Assembly (NCBI GenBank): GCA_034190875.2
Contig: CM067354.1
Coordinates: 49,145,908 to 49,209,907 of the forward strand
Length of the DNA stretch: 64,000 nt
Reading direction: 5' to 3'
Source: Urechis unicinctus
Taxonomy: Eukaryota; Annelida; Polychaeta; Xenopneusta; Urechidae
In this document: positions 49,820 to 62,133 of the stretch, one piece after another
Layout: each line of letters begins with the position of its first letter
Numbering within the stretch: the first letter of the stretch is position 1
The notes under the pieces: model-generated
Database searches by the model: none
Seen by the model: the letters and a program-made list of their open reading frames with translations, nothing else
What the model was told of the DNA's origin: nothing
Translations under genes and position numbers: made by a program

Positions 49820-50786
49820 CCACCCCATTTACTTACAAGATACTTGATAAAGGCAGCCGACGAGTGAAGTCGAAACTGGTGGATAGCTTAGGCTACGCGT
49901 ATGGCCTGAAAAAGGAGGGCCCTACTACAAACCAGTGGATTTGCAGCGCCCGCAACAGGAACCAACGATTCTACGCGGGCGCATCGCTGAGGGATGGCTC
50001 CTTCGTCCGGGGAAATCGCGACCACATCCATCCCGCCGACCCAGGAATAGAGGTCAAGACCACCCTGAGTGCCCATGTCAAAGACAAGGCGTCCTCGCAA
50101 CCATTCTAAACGGCCATGGCCATAGTGGATGAAGTTCTCCTGCGTCTGCCCGAAAATGCACACGAACTACCAAATCCTGCCAACCTCAAGAGGATAGCTA
50201 ACCGCACCCGACAGGCCACACGCCCTAAGGATCCTACGGATCTAATGTTCAAGGTACAATATGTTAGATAACTATGTACCAGGAGTAGTGAATGTTAAGT
50301 AATGCTGCGTATAATACTAAGTGTACACAGTGATTGTCAGTGATGCCCGATACTATAGGCAGTTGGTTCGAATTATGTTCACTAATACTGTATTTGTTCT
50401 TGTGTTTAGCTTGCAGAAGAGCATGTCCCCACCGATTTTTTCCTGAAAGATGTCCGCGTTGATGACAAGAGGCACTTGCTCTTCGCGTCACCGCACCAGC
50501 TGGCTATCATGTCCTCAGCCAAAACATGGTATGTCGACGCCACCTTCCAAGTCGTTTGACATCCGTTAACCCAACTGCTGAGTGTGCATGGCTTCATCAA
50601 GTCAGGTGATTACATGAAGCAAGTGCCCCTTGCCTTTTGTTTGATGAGCCGGAGGAAACTACAAGACCGGACCATCAACGACTCCGGTAGCTCTTCGTCT
50701 ACGTTTCGACCACCTGGCTCACATCAACTACCTGGGACATCGCAAGTTGGAGTGTGTTTCGACGTTCCATCAGGACCAACAACGTA
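49820..50786 (+). pseudogene. MULE transposase with FLYWCH domain, fragment B
   Basis: Same two exons as in copy A (donor at 50253/50254, second exon from 50410). It continues beyond the duplication joint. After the TGA at about 50556 the frame resumes HPLTQLLSVHGFIKSGDYMK, then QVPLAFCLMSRRKLQD, typical of the segment following the first catalytic Asp in MULE transposases. It then degenerates into an unrelated Ser/Pro-rich tail ending at 50786. The rest of the catalytic domain (second Asp, Glu) is missing. Confidence 0.8.
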
Positions 50787-50814
50787 GTATCATGTATGAT
50801 TTTAGTTCATATAC

Positions 50815-51060
50815 CACTATTAACTTCGTATTCTTGTATTCTTGTCATGTATGATTTATGAATGTTGAATAAAGAGCCTGAGTTGTGTATGCATGTGTGC
50901 GTTTTTAGTTAATATTCCTCTATTTATTTCGTATTCTTGTTTTATTTCACCGGTTTGTTTTGATGTATGTTTTATGAATATTGAATAAAGAGCCCGTGTC
51001 GTATTGAGTAATATCTATTTTTGTGTGCGCTCTAAGTTAGTATTCTTCTATTCTTGATTT
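50815..51060 (+). repeat. Duplicated 3'-UTR-like segment with AATAAA signals
   Basis: Two imperfect tandem units of about 114 bp, each with GTATG(A/T)TTTATGAAT followed by ATTGAATAAAGAGCC or a close variant. Two AATAAA hexamers lie at about 50869 and 50983. Position after the transposase remnant suggests a duplicated polyadenylation region. Confidence 0.7.
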
Positions 51061-51306
51061 ATTACTGATTTTTATAAGTGATCAATTATAACATATGCTG
51101 CTGCTATTAATAAAATATACCACACATTCTTCTGGTGCTCGGTTTCTGTATCGTGCGCGTTTTGTTCAAGGGGCATATCGTCCCGAGACGGCGGATCGGC
51201 CAATGGCCCTGGCCGCCGAGTCTGAGTTCATTGAAAAGGTTCCTTTATTAAATGAAATATGTAGCATTCATTATATTCCTTTCTGTAAAACATGGGCGTA
51301 GCATTG

Positions 51307-51407
51307 CGGGGGCAAACTGACCCGGGGGCGAACTGACCCAGGGGCGAACTGTCCCAGCGAGGGCGAACTTACCCGGGGGCGAACAGTCCCAGGGGCAAAC
51401 TGACCCG
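51307..51407 (-). repeat. Right terminal inverted repeat of the MULE-type element
   Basis: Complementary array of GGGGGCGAACTGACCC-like units, about six in number. It matches the left end in unit order. Confidence 0.88.
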
Positions 51408-51413
51408 CAACCT

Positions 51414-51570
<157 letters not shown>

Positions 51571-52040
51571 GGAAATGGTTTTTGCTTTAATTAAAGTGTG
51601 ATTGTTTATAATGCTTCTAGGTTAATAGTTGCATTCAGATGAGAGCCAGTGGTATTGCGTTCAGTTGTGCTGTCAACTTGATTTATGCAAATGATGCTGT
51701 TCCGCAAACAGTTGATGGCAACGGCGATGTCTACATATGAAGCGCTTTGTACTAATATTATAAATGCTATCGTTGACGATACCTTTCCCGAATGATACTA
51801 ATCTTGAATTGCGTTACGCTACCATGATAGCCATATTAGCTCCTGGCTTCAGCTTAAAGGTCAACTACAAAGATTTTTTTTATTCCATTTTTCCAAAGTT
51901 CTATGTTTTAAAAGGGAATCGTGACCAAAATAAGGTGACTGCGCGCTTTTTTTCTTTAAGAAAAATGATTTTTAAATGTATATTTCCCACGTCGAATCTG
52001 ACAAGATACCGCTCGGTAAAATTCGTGAATTTCCGAACAG

Positions 52041-52048
52041 TGACGTCA
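52041..52048. promoter_or_regulatory. CRE-type palindrome before the transposase remnant, copy 2
   Basis: TGACGTCA at the same place as 28960-28967 of copy 1. Confidence 0.5.
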
Positions 52049-52153
52049 TTCAGGTTGTTTGCGAATATTCATCGCCATCTTTAGCCTTCCCGGTTGGTTG
52101 ACAGCGTGTGACTAACTCGTCTTTCTTCACGGTCTGGTGCGTTTCTTGGTGTG

Positions 52154-53700
52154 GATTATACCTTATTGTTGTGCGTTTGGTTGTCGGAACAATGTGAAGT
52201 CAGGCGTGATTTTTTTTTTGTTTCTAAAAGACATATGCGCCGCATATGGGTGTCGAAAGTCAAGCGTAAACACTGGAGTCCTTGCCCTTATAGTTATAGT
52301 TATACGACAGTTCTATGTTCTGACCATTTCGAGAAAAGTGCTTATGAGACTGACCCAGAGCTGCTCAAAAGTCTAGGATTTCGTAAGAAACCTAGGCTCC
52401 GAAATGGTATTGGCAGCTGAGCAGATAGATAAATCAAGTGATAGTGGTGAATCACAGACTGAGGTGTCACACTCAAGTACTGCCGACGTCGGCTAGGCGA
52501 AGAAACTTCGCCTGTCAGCGTCCGCGCTGTTTGCTACACCAGGGGCGAGTGCCTTGCCGTCTGCCGACCATGAAGCTTGCTCTCACTTGTCATAAGGGGT
52601 GAAGGCAAATGTTTTGGTGAGTGTCACAAGGCAACTGCATTATTATATATGGTGAAATGCATTGGCAGGGATAACTTCTGTTGTATGTTTCCATGTGTCT
52701 TTTAAACATTGACATCCTTAAAGGCTATGATGAATGAAATTGTAGCATACTTATTGTATTGATACCATAGATGGCTGACAAGTCTCTACAAACACAGAGT
52801 TCTATCTTTCCTGGGATAAAGAAATATTCAAGAGGTACCCAAGTTGGCCCATCTCACCAAAAGTGTCACCAGGGGCACCCAATATGAGCCCTAGGAGGAA
52901 TCTGGTGGACAGCGATGATGAGATGGAAACTGACCCTGACTACGACTTCACTGACGAAGTGATGATGCTGAGATGGAAACTGATGATGACATGGCGTTTG
53001 AAGAACTGTTAGGTAAATGTTGTTTTGTTTGTAGTGTAATCACAGGGTTTTATTTGATGGAAGAAAAATTTAGCTCACAGAATGCTTATATACAGTGGTG
53101 TTGATCTGGAGGATGGCCCTAGTCAGAATCAAAGATTCCGGGGGGAGTTTTGTTTTGCTTGTTTTGAACAAATCAGCGTGAATGGACACCGTAAGATGTG
53201 GGATTGCCAATTTTTTTTACAGGAGCTATGCCCGCAGGGAATTTGTTTATGGCTTCAGGGATTTTTGTTAGTGGCAGTAATGCTATTAGAACACTGAACA
53301 TGTTCAGGTATGGGAAAATCCCAAGCCTGTCAAAGAACCAATTTCTTTTGGTGTGAACATGCATTAATCTAAAATGAAACACATGTTATTTTGACATTTA
53401 TTACCAAAACCTGAATAAGTTTCATTTGCACAAACATTGTTACCCAATTAAAAATTGGCATATATATATAACTTACTTATTATATGACTATCATAAAAAT
53501 ATGAATATCATTGATTTGCTTCAGACTATGTACATCAGGTGCTTGATCTAAGGCAAAAATATCCAAGCTACAGACTTGCTGAGGTCCTTGCAGATGACAG
53601 GACTGTCCCACCACCTATTGCCTCCCAGTACGAGAAACCTGAAAAGGATCTTCTCGTAGGTGCTCACAGGTGTCGATTCAACCTGACCAAGAAATCTTCC
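52154..53700 (+). pseudogene. Remnant of Kolobok THAP transposase, copy 2
   Basis: The start codon equivalent to 29077 is ATA here. The THAP domain is split by a small deletion in the FLFPKD region and carries a short TTATAG-repeat insertion, so its halves (NNVKSGV... and MRRIWVSKVKRKHWSP, CSDHFEKSAYETDPELL) are in different frames. Exon 1 is fused to exon 2 by a deletion across the intron (joint near CCGAAATGGTATTGG at 52398). The remainder of exon 3, a shortened exon 4 (NGHRKMWD onward) and a joint from exon 4 straight to the end of exon 8 near 53310 follow. The last exon begins after CTTCAG at 53524 and reads DLRQKYPSYRLAEVLADD to RCRFNLTKKSS. The candidate catalytic residues are all deleted. 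Confidence 0.85.
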
Positions 53701-54894
53701 GCTCCATTGTACATAACCTGTATATTTGCCGCCCGGGTCAGGGAAGGATTTTCTAACAGCTGTTACCACACAGGCTGCCAGCACTTTCCTGTTTCTTTTG
53801 CCCAGTCTGTGCCATATCCAGAGTGTAAAACTGTCGGTAAGCTAGATACCTGAATAATCTGAAGCAATATGTCAATTAGTTGTCTATGGTTTTAAAATAA
53901 GTTGTATAGCTAAAAAACAATTGTCATTTGTCAACCATTCCCTCACTTCATAATTTTATTGTAAGCTCTGCCTCTCAGGATTTCATGTAACTGGCATTAT
54001 TTATTCTTGGCTATGTAAAATATATTGTAGTTCATCAATATGAACACTGAATATTTTACACAGTGGAATTAATGTTCCCTTTGTAATAAATATGATACCA
54101 TCCTTTTTGGTAGCAATAATGGCTAACTTACTCATTGTAGAGACCTCATCTCCAACAGGTCTGTCCATTTGAATAGATTCAAATTTGGACACTTCCAGCA
54201 CATTTTTATTCATGCAGCTAGCCAGGAATCTGGGATGCTTGGTGATGCATGTCCATTCGGCCGTTAGAGCCATCACTCTCTCCAAACTTCTGTGGCTGCG
54301 TCCATTGGGATGCAGTAATGACATCTACACCTAAGTTAGAGAAATAATTAAAGAGTCATTGTAAATTTATATTTGTGGTACAATGTATGAATATAAAAGG
54401 AAAATACTTTATAAACTGCATGCAAACATCTGTCCACAATATTCAATGTGCTCAGGGTACAATGACAAAGCTACATTCACTAGCCAAGTACTATTTGTTG
54501 TAGTAGTTTAGCTCCGGTCGTAACGGTAACATGAATTTATACCTCAGACGTCTTGTAGGGCTATAGTAGTTAGGTCTGTCAACATACCATCCTCAACGTA
54601 CAGAATGTGTAAATTTATTTTGGTAAATGAAACTAACGATATTTTTACCAGTTAATATAGTTCAATAAAGCTTGGGAAGGGTATTCTAAAACTTACCATT
54701 CATCGAAATCTTTTGTTGATTCTTCATCCGAAGCGGACCCTTGAGTTAGACTTAATTAGAGCTCCCGGTGTCATTTCGTAGTGTGACTTGGATTTTTCAA
54801 CTCCCGTCCGTATTGGCTCAAATAAATAGTCATAGACATGATTTGCCCCAATGTTATGCTATGGGGACTCGTAAACTTCATCAGAAGACGACAT
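53560..54894 (-). pseudogene. P2X7-C-terminal-like gene of Kolobok copy 2
   Basis: Three minus-strand exons. The first starts at 54894 (MSSSDEVYESP, stop, then coding-like IGANHVYDYLFEPIRTGVEK) and ends DEESTKDFDEW at donor ATG|GTAAGT (54697). The second, 54324-54099, reads MSLLHPNGRSHRSLERVMAL, then TAEWTCITKHPRFLASCMNK, NVLEVSKFESIQMDRPVG and DEVSTMSKLAIIATKKDG. The third starts at 53830 after ACCGACAG: FTLWIWHRLGKRNRKVLAAC, then VVTAVRKSFPDPGGKYTGYV. The Cys-Val-Val...Ile/Val-Arg-Lys-x-Phe-Pro...Tyr-x-Gly-Tyr ending is the closing signature of the P2X7 cytoplasmic C-terminal domain, and together with exon 2 makes the assignment fairly safe. Phases of exons 2 and 3 do not join, so an exon between them is probably missing. 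The gene is convergent with the transposase and overlaps its last exon. Confidence 0.72.
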
Positions 54895-54992
54895 GGCTTG
54901 TCAAAACGGTGTAATTTTAAAATCCAAACAATCGTTTTTCGCTTCGCTCGCTCGCTCGCTGTCAAATTCTCTTGGAGACAGCGCAGCAGGAA

Positions 54993-55000
54993 TGACGTCA
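54993..55000. promoter_or_regulatory. CRE-type palindrome before the P2X7-like gene, copy 2
   Basis: TGACGTCA about 100 bases upstream of the minus-strand start at 54894, equivalent to 33618-33625 of copy 1. Confidence 0.5.
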
Positions 55001-55214
55001 CGCAACGTGCACCTAGCGGCCAACTGAGGCAAAATGGCATCGAGAAGATGGCTTCGTATTTTCTTCCGAATGAAACCTTATCGGTGGATTTTTAGTACTT
55101 ATGCATTCCGTTGCAATGAATTATGGGTCCCCGTTGGTTTATGAGTTATTAATCTTCAATTTGAAACACATTATAAAGAAATGATGAAAATCGTTGAAGT
55201 TGACCTTTAAGGTT

Positions 55215-56370
55215 TCGATTGAGATTTCGTAACTGTTCTGTATAGATGCTCGATTGATTTGGATTATACAGATTTTTAACCGTCAGTACAATTATATAAT
55301 TTTTAGACAATTTGAGTCGAGCGAAAAAAGTTGCACATTCTTTTATTCGCGGCAGCCTATTGTCCTCGCTGTTTGCCATGGAGCCAGAACAGATTCAATC
55401 TATCATTATCTCAATTGCTGATGCTGATTACGGCTAAAAGTAAACAACTACTAGGAAGAAGCTACTAACAACAATGCTCATTACATGCAATGTTGTGAGA
55501 TTGATATGTTATTAATGAGCAGCTGTTATATGTTTCATTTATTACTGATAAGTTTGTGAAGCATAATCCAGGGCAATTTGTATTGCATGTCTTGCGCATA
55601 ATAATAATGACGGAAACTCTTAAGCGCAAAGCAAATATGGGATCAGTCTTATTAATGCCATGCATGACACTGTAAGATAAATCTCCATTTATGAGTCGCG
55701 AGTAAGTTCAGCTGATGGACTGATCATCAGTATTTAACAACAATTCCACTGTCGATATGCGCGTGGTTAGAGGTTTTAAAATGACGACTTATGTCTTCGC
55801 CAGAGTATTGCTAACCCTTTGTCCATCCATTCAGCTAGAATTTGTTGTGCCAGGGATTTTTTTGATACTCCTTTCATTGTTTTGCAAATGTGAAAATGTG
55901 CAAATAATAATTATCATTGTAATTTGAATCTTTCATCGAATTTTGCCATTTCATGCATTGAATACTAATGATTAGTAATGCTGTAAAACTTACTCTAGGT
56001 TTTTGAGCCAAATCTCAATTAATTTCAACATATAGAAACGATAATTCTCCATAAGAGTATGAGTCATGCTTTATCAACATAGGCTCATATGTAATGCATA
56101 TCGGCTTTATTTTTGGTTCAAAAGCAACAAATCATTTATGTTTAATTCAGAAGCATTATTCATTTATATTTTGTTCATGTAACGGTGCAATAAAAACTCC
56201 TAACAGTTGTTTATTTGGTAGCCTTTGACACTTAGCTCATTATGCTCCAAAAGGCAAAAATGCTTCTATTGAATACTATACTTTTTAACTATCATAGAAA
56301 TGACACTTGCAAATCAAATTCGTGCGTCTATGATGATATAGATAACCGCTGCACGGCATAAGCAAATGGT
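55215..56370. other. No gene seen
   Basis: AT-rich DNA following Kolobok copy 2. Only short open frames; no repeat or RNA gene recognised. Confidence 0.5.
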
Positions 56371-56384
56371 CCCCAAGGTCAACA

Positions 56385-56582
56385 ATGCAATATGTATAGA
56401 TACATATTTATGTATATTTATATATGTATGTATGTATATTTATAATTTGTTTTATATATGTGTACATGTATATATATAAAGAAATATACTTACATATTCA
56501 TATATACATATATATAAATATATGTATATACACATATATATATATATGTATAGACATATATACATATATATGTATATACAAA
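56385..56582. repeat. TA/TG-rich simple repeat
   Basis: Low-complexity sequence of TATGTA, TATATA and ACATATA words, similar in style to the AT-rich arrays at 45.6-46.0 kb but without their unit structure. Confidence 0.85.
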
Positions 56583-56614
56583 TATTGATTTTGTCCTCAG
56601 GAGAGTCATCGGCA

Positions 56615-56710
56615 ATCTATCAATAAAAAATCTTGCATTTCGGTTGGAACGAAAATCGCATGATCGCATTGTTACACACTAGACAGTAGAGTAATTTGGA
56701 CGATTCAATC
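56615..56710 (+). repeat. 96-bp perfect direct repeat, copy 1
   Basis: Begins ATCTATCAATAAAAAATC and ends GACGATTCAATC. Identical, base for base, to 62134-62229, while the sequences on both sides differ. It starts 33 bases after a simple-repeat tract. Confidence 0.97.
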
Positions 56711-59700
56711 CACAACATACGTGTCACCACAACATGCGTGTCACGATATGCTTTTAATGAAGGCGGCCTTGTTTTATAGAAATTTGCAGATCAAATCAAC
56801 CAAGCACCCGAAACTGACTCAGACATGAGTCAAAGGGCGATTATCGGGACGAGTTGTTACGTCTGTAAATGTTAACTGAAAACCACACTGGACACTGAAT
56901 GAACATATCTCGAAAACCCCAAAACATGGTTACCCCATTTACTCGCTCATAAAATGCAAACCTGAATCAACCTAATGAGTCATTTGCTTTTGGAACTGGG
57001 CCCCTGGTATATAAAAGTCTCACGCAACTTTACAGACATGTCACTCTATCAAGCTAAATGTTGCAGTGGAGCATTTGACAATTCATAACTGTCTGTAATT
57101 TCGTTATGTGCAGCTTAAGAATATATAGAAATCCCGCTCTTGTACCGTACGTGTTCATTATTGCATTGATTACGCTCTGTAGTCATGTATTGCTGTTTGT
57201 GGATACATATTTGATAAAAGGGGGTCGTTGCATAATATGCTGCACAAATGCCTTTTCTTTGCTGATGTTGTTTTGTGTGCAGTTGACATACTATGCAACA
57301 GCATTGACAAATGCGCTTCGGGCCTACACTATTCCTGAGATGACTACAAATATGGCTTTCATAATGGTAGGGTATTGACAAGCCGTATCAAAACAATCCA
57401 GAAATCGGACCACTCAATGACTTTACAACCCCAAACGCTCTTGTTACAAGGAACGGATTGCTAGTAACTCAAAGACGTTAAAGTGGAATTTCTTATCGTC
57501 TTATTCTATAAAAAAATCCAATGTAAAGTATGTTGGCTCCAATCTTTGCAGAGAATAACCGAGCGCTACATTGATAGGCTTGGCCATGGCCTTCAACGAT
57601 CCCTAATGATTTAAGGCAGAAACACACAAAAACATAAAACCCATTAACGCAGTCGAGTTGGTCACATTTATTGGGCTCGAACGAGCACAACTTGGGAATA
57701 ATTTTATCCAATAAATCACTGTACTCGAGACAAATATCAATGCTTGATTGGAATGTAAATACTATTATGGTTATTATAGGTTCCATAAATCATGGTACTT
57801 GCTTTGACAGCTTACAGTAATTGAACTGACTTGCTGATTATCAATTAAATCGATATTTAGTGACAACAGTGGCAACCGAACCCGTATCGAGGATTATTGA
57901 TTCGAGGACAGAACAGTATATCAAAACAACCTTACAGAAAAGGTTGCCAAGCTCTGTAGCTGGTGTTTCATAGAAAGTAATTATGTGCTGTTGTAGAGCT
58001 GAATGATGCACGGCTGTACCTGATCTAGCGATTTCTGGTGCCGTGAAGGATATGCTCGGAATCAGAATGAGAATTGCTAATTAAGGCGCTGTATAAAGGA
58101 ATGCTGATCAACTGAGTTTGGACCAGAGCTCGTTTTTCATCATGAAGCCGATAAATGTACATGTTATTACAAACTCTCTACATGGTTCATAAGCAACAAA
58201 GTAATACAATAAACTAGCATTGCGAACCCTCCTGCACGTACACACTGTAAACAACGCCAACCAAATTAATATGAATCACCTCTCAGCTCTAGTTTGAAAA
58301 CTTTGCTGAACACCCATTTGCCTTTTGTGAGATATTAAGTGAACATCATGACCACGCGGAAACTCGAGACCTCGCCCGAATAAAACAATGCATTAGCAGG
58401 AATGTCCTTAAAGAATTAGGACACATAACCTTGCATATTTACCAAACTTTTAACGTCTAATAGTGCTCTTTCTTTGTTCGTAGAGCAAGAATACATGGTA
58501 CATTGGTACTCAATGGATAAGTTAGCTAACACATGATAATGTCTTACCAAAATAAAGGAATCAATGGATTTAACCATCAGACCTAACATCATTTAAGACA
58601 TCAAAAAACAATTAAAGAAACCACAAAGATTAAGCACATCATATCAATGTCAATCGAGCACATGGTTATTGAATAGTATAGCGTAGGCTATAAAACATTG
58701 CAAATGTCATATCCATGTTGAAAATCAGCCCAGTAACTGAAAATTGCTGTCTTCACCCTAATGGGGTCTAGATTTGCATGGAATTACCTGAGTTTCGCAC
58801 CACATTGACGAGGGGCTTCTAAAGGCTGCTCGCCGACTGATGGAGTGGTGACGGCATTTAACGATAAGCACATAACATTTGCCAAGCTGTTGCAGTGATT
58901 GATGATACAACGGGATCCTTTTTAACTGACCACGCTGCATATATAGCTTTATCCTCCATTCCGGATGATGCCGATGTTAATATTAATAACGGTATAATAT
59001 TGGTATGCGAAGAAATTGTCACATATTATGGCATAATCCAGCAAAGGTTGAACTAGTTGACGGTCGACCGTATTGGTCTTATTCATAGTCGTTGATGATT
59101 ACAATGCTTTGTCTTTCATAACTCTGCATCTGTAAAGATGCAAATGAGTAAAGTGAATAGGAAATTAAACACTGAGGACTCGTAGGCCAGTAAGGAAAGC
59201 AGTAGGCAGAAGAGTGCTTTGTGATACGCGTTATATCATGGCATATAAACGCGTTCTGCATTGTAAACGGTGTCAATCATGACAATATGGTTTTTTTTAA
59301 ATATTTGGTCAAATGCAAATAACCTGTGATTGATAGAGTGATACTCTAAACGACTGAATGGGATTTATTCTTTCATTCACATTCCATGTCTGAGTTGCAT
59401 ATGCTAGCCTCTAAGCCAAGCCATTATCCTATCTGACAGAAACAGGTACACCAATTCAATGGATATTTCAAAACACGTCCATCAATCGGTTTTATAGGGT
59501 CATTCGATAAATTGGTTTAATCTAAAACACATATTCAAGTGCACATGCAATACAACCATTACATTAGGATCTTTTCCGAATCCAATTATCTACGTTGACA
59601 GCTAATGCAACCACTGCATCCAGTAGATAAATCAGGCAACACACTCCTTACGTCAATGAAACAAAGCCGTCAAATCAAGTAAATCAAAACATCCACGCTG

Positions 59701-61000
59701 ATTAAGTTATAAAAGGGGAGAACCATTACATTTAATTGGAGAGGGACAACGAATCTTTACTGCCCTTAATAATTCATGAACTATTCATCGCAAATATATT
59801 GCCACAGCATGAAACACAATATAAAGCCCAATTGTCTAGCATTCTAATAGATGACGGGTGATTTATTGACAACGGGCGGTTACGTCAGAGCAATCTTATC
59901 GGTTATATCACAACGATAGCTCTAGTTATTTGTTAAGTACACCATCATCCAAAACATAGTGCCAGACGTTCAGAAAGCAGTAGTGATTAACCATGTGTAA
60001 CAGCATGTTGCAGTCTTTGTCACAGTTTATCGTAAACTTGATAGCCTCTTTAATAACTCTTGTACACGCTCTTGCGACCAAACGCTTACTTATCTCGCAA
60101 AGGCACCCGTTGAAGTGTTTTAATGTAACTAGTAATTATATGATACATTATGACTATAAGAATGATGGGCTTTCAGTTATAACAAAACGGCATAGCGCAA
60201 AATGCCTATAACAAAATTACACTTTACGAACTCTTGAACTTAATGGTTATGCAGAAGCGTAACAGCAGTTATCACCTAGCTTATGTCTTAAGAAAGTGCG
60301 AAGTGTAATGGAAAATTCTTTCGGGCTCATCAAGCGGTTAATATTAAAGGCCTATTCTTTAAATTCAGGTAAAAGAGGGGCAATGAATAAAGTGGTCATT
60401 CCCATTGAATTCGGCTATCTTAAAGAACGACGTATCGCTACAGCTTGCATGTATATGCTATATCAAATTCTTTTCACTTTTTGCATGGGACATCATTGAC
60501 CTTCAAATTCTATTTACTTTTTGTATGGGACAGCATTAGCATTCACTTGTGATAAACATGGCATATATCCTTTTTTAACATGGACTGCCAAAATGTAAAT
60601 TGTGCTTCCTCAGTGACTGCCAATAAATCTATAGTAAGTGAAGAGAGGTTGTGGTGATTACACAGGCGGTTGCATTGATACGTTAGCCCGATAACAAAAT
60701 CTTACCTGTTTATGGAATATACATCATTACGATACAGTTTTACTAAATGTGGACTTTCATCGTAACCACATATGCTAGGTTCTCTAAAACTCGAACATAA
60801 GGATTTAAAAAACGCTAAAAGAGAGATGAGTTATCACAAATAATGAAAAATGTTGAAGTCGCAATGTGGCCATTCTGCAGCTGAAATCAAAGAACAGAAT
60901 GGTGGACACATATATCGTTTTAGTTCAATATTTAGTCTAGACAGTTCCTAGAGTTTGCGTGATGAGGTAACGCCATCAAGTTACTTGATCATCCTTTTTA
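56711..61000. other. No supported gene
   Basis: Short open frames only. The one at 57106-57378 (90 codons, hydrophobic, Cys-rich) has an equally long frame on the opposite strand and no recognisable family, so I do not call it. Confidence 0.5.
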
Positions 61001-61007
61001 AATCTAT

Positions 61008-61078
61008 TGATGGTGATGACGATGGTGATGATGATGATTATTATTATTATAATGATGATGATGATTGTGGTAATGACT
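61008..61078. repeat. (GAT)n / (ATT)n trinucleotide repeat
   Basis: Imperfect GATGGT, GATGAT and TTATTA units followed by more GATGAT. Confidence 0.9.
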
Positions 61079-61799
61079 GTCATGATTATGATAAATAAAT
61101 AAATGAAAACAGGATTTAATACATATCAATCACAATTTCCATTTGCTTTCAAACTCAATGTCTATATTGCTTCGATAGGTATGATAAAATAACGGCGAGT
61201 GTGTATGCAATAGCCTGTAGGATCTTTTTAAATGAACCTTAATGTACACTATCAAAGTGAAATGATGTGAGCTCTGTCAAAAACATTAGTTGATACTTAA
61301 AACACGTTATCAACTCGACTAATGTTGGATGAGAACTACCCATACATATTGCGTTAGGAACAATCATCAGTACCAGAGTTTGTCAAGTAGGAATTTTCTA
61401 AAGAGACTGTAAAGAAGCGAAGCTCCTATAAGATTGATGGAAAGAGATAACATGTCGAAGGCCTTAACAGCATCTTGCAATGTGTCAATCAATCTGCAAT
61501 GAAAACTCTGTTGTGCATAGGAATATAACTAAATACGACCTTGAAATTTGGCAAAATTGACCGTCGATAAAACCAAATGCTAATAAAACAGAGCAAAATA
61601 TTAAATTATCACTTAACTGTATTGTGCAGATAATTTTGCATTATAGGTCCATTAATCTATGGCCACCAGCGAAGGCTTTATAAACCTCAGACTGAGCATC
61701 TCTCTGATCTGGTACATCTAATGCTCTTTGTAACTGTACTTCAAACAATGCATTCAATGAAATGAAATGAACAAGCTCTGAGATAACGATATACAGCAC

Positions 61800-61876
61800 C
61801 ACGTGATGCAACTGGTAACGACGCCCTATAATCAATTCTCATGTACGGCGAAGGTTACATAGGCAGCGAAATATGT
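61800..61876 (+). repeat. Diverged relative of the 295-bp repeat
   Basis: Shares CACGTGATGCAA.TG.TAACGA and a terminal TA.ATAGGCAGC word, in order and at similar spacing, with the first half of 34602-34894. Confidence 0.5.
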
Positions 61877-62133
61877 CATGTATGGTTCCCGCGATAAATC
61901 AAAATGTTTCGTGCAGGAAGTGGGGTTCCCCCACCCCGTTATTAATCCAGTCATTTCTGCAGCAATGCGACTTAATTTGCAAAGCTGTGTTCTTGTCGAC
62001 TGCATCCGAATCGGCTGTGTACTCCAAACAATACCTACAGTATCAATTCATTACATATGCAAATATTTTGTCGTTTGTGTGCCTAACTTACCCTACAACT
62101 TCAATAGCAAACTAATTTGCTTTGTTATGTGGG

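Larger units (their letters stand above)
47125..50604 (+). repeat. Tandem segmental duplication, copy B (3,480 bp)
   Basis: Second, head-to-tail copy of 43631-47124. After 50604 the MULE sequence continues normally, so copy B carries the original right junction and copy A the original left junction (43630/43631). Confidence 0.95.
49532..51407 (+). mobile_element. MULE-type DNA transposon with repeat-built inverted ends
   Basis: The left end starts CGGGTTAGTTCGCCCCC and holds about five units related to GGGTCAGTTCGCCCCC. The right end (about 51307-51407), read on the minus strand, starts CGGGTCAGTTTGCCCCTGGG and has the same units, including the GCTGGGACAGTTCGCC unit in the corresponding place. 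The ends are about 80-100 bp inverted repeats. The interior keeps a FLYWCH exon and only the beginning of a catalytic domain, so it is defective. Both ends abut TA-rich simple repeats and no clear 8-10 bp target duplication was found. Confidence 0.82.
51858..55206 (+). mobile_element. Kolobok-type DNA transposon, copy 2, internally deleted (3,349 bp)
   Basis: Same ends as the element at 28777 (AGGTCAACTACAAAG on the left, complement of AGGTCAACTTCAACG on the right) with TTAA on both sides (51854-51857, 55207-55210). Compared with copy 1 it lacks the end of exon 1 with intron 1, part of exon 4, and about 1.5 kb between exon 4 and exon 8 that contains the catalytic core. It keeps the last exon of the opposite-strand P2X7-like gene, which copy 1 has partly lost. 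The two copies entered different sites, so each is a separate insertion. Confidence 0.92.

Noticed and set aside
57106..57378. 90-codon hydrophobic frame that could look like a membrane protein
   Set aside because: An equally long frame lies on the opposite strand, there is no recognisable family and no splice or promoter context.
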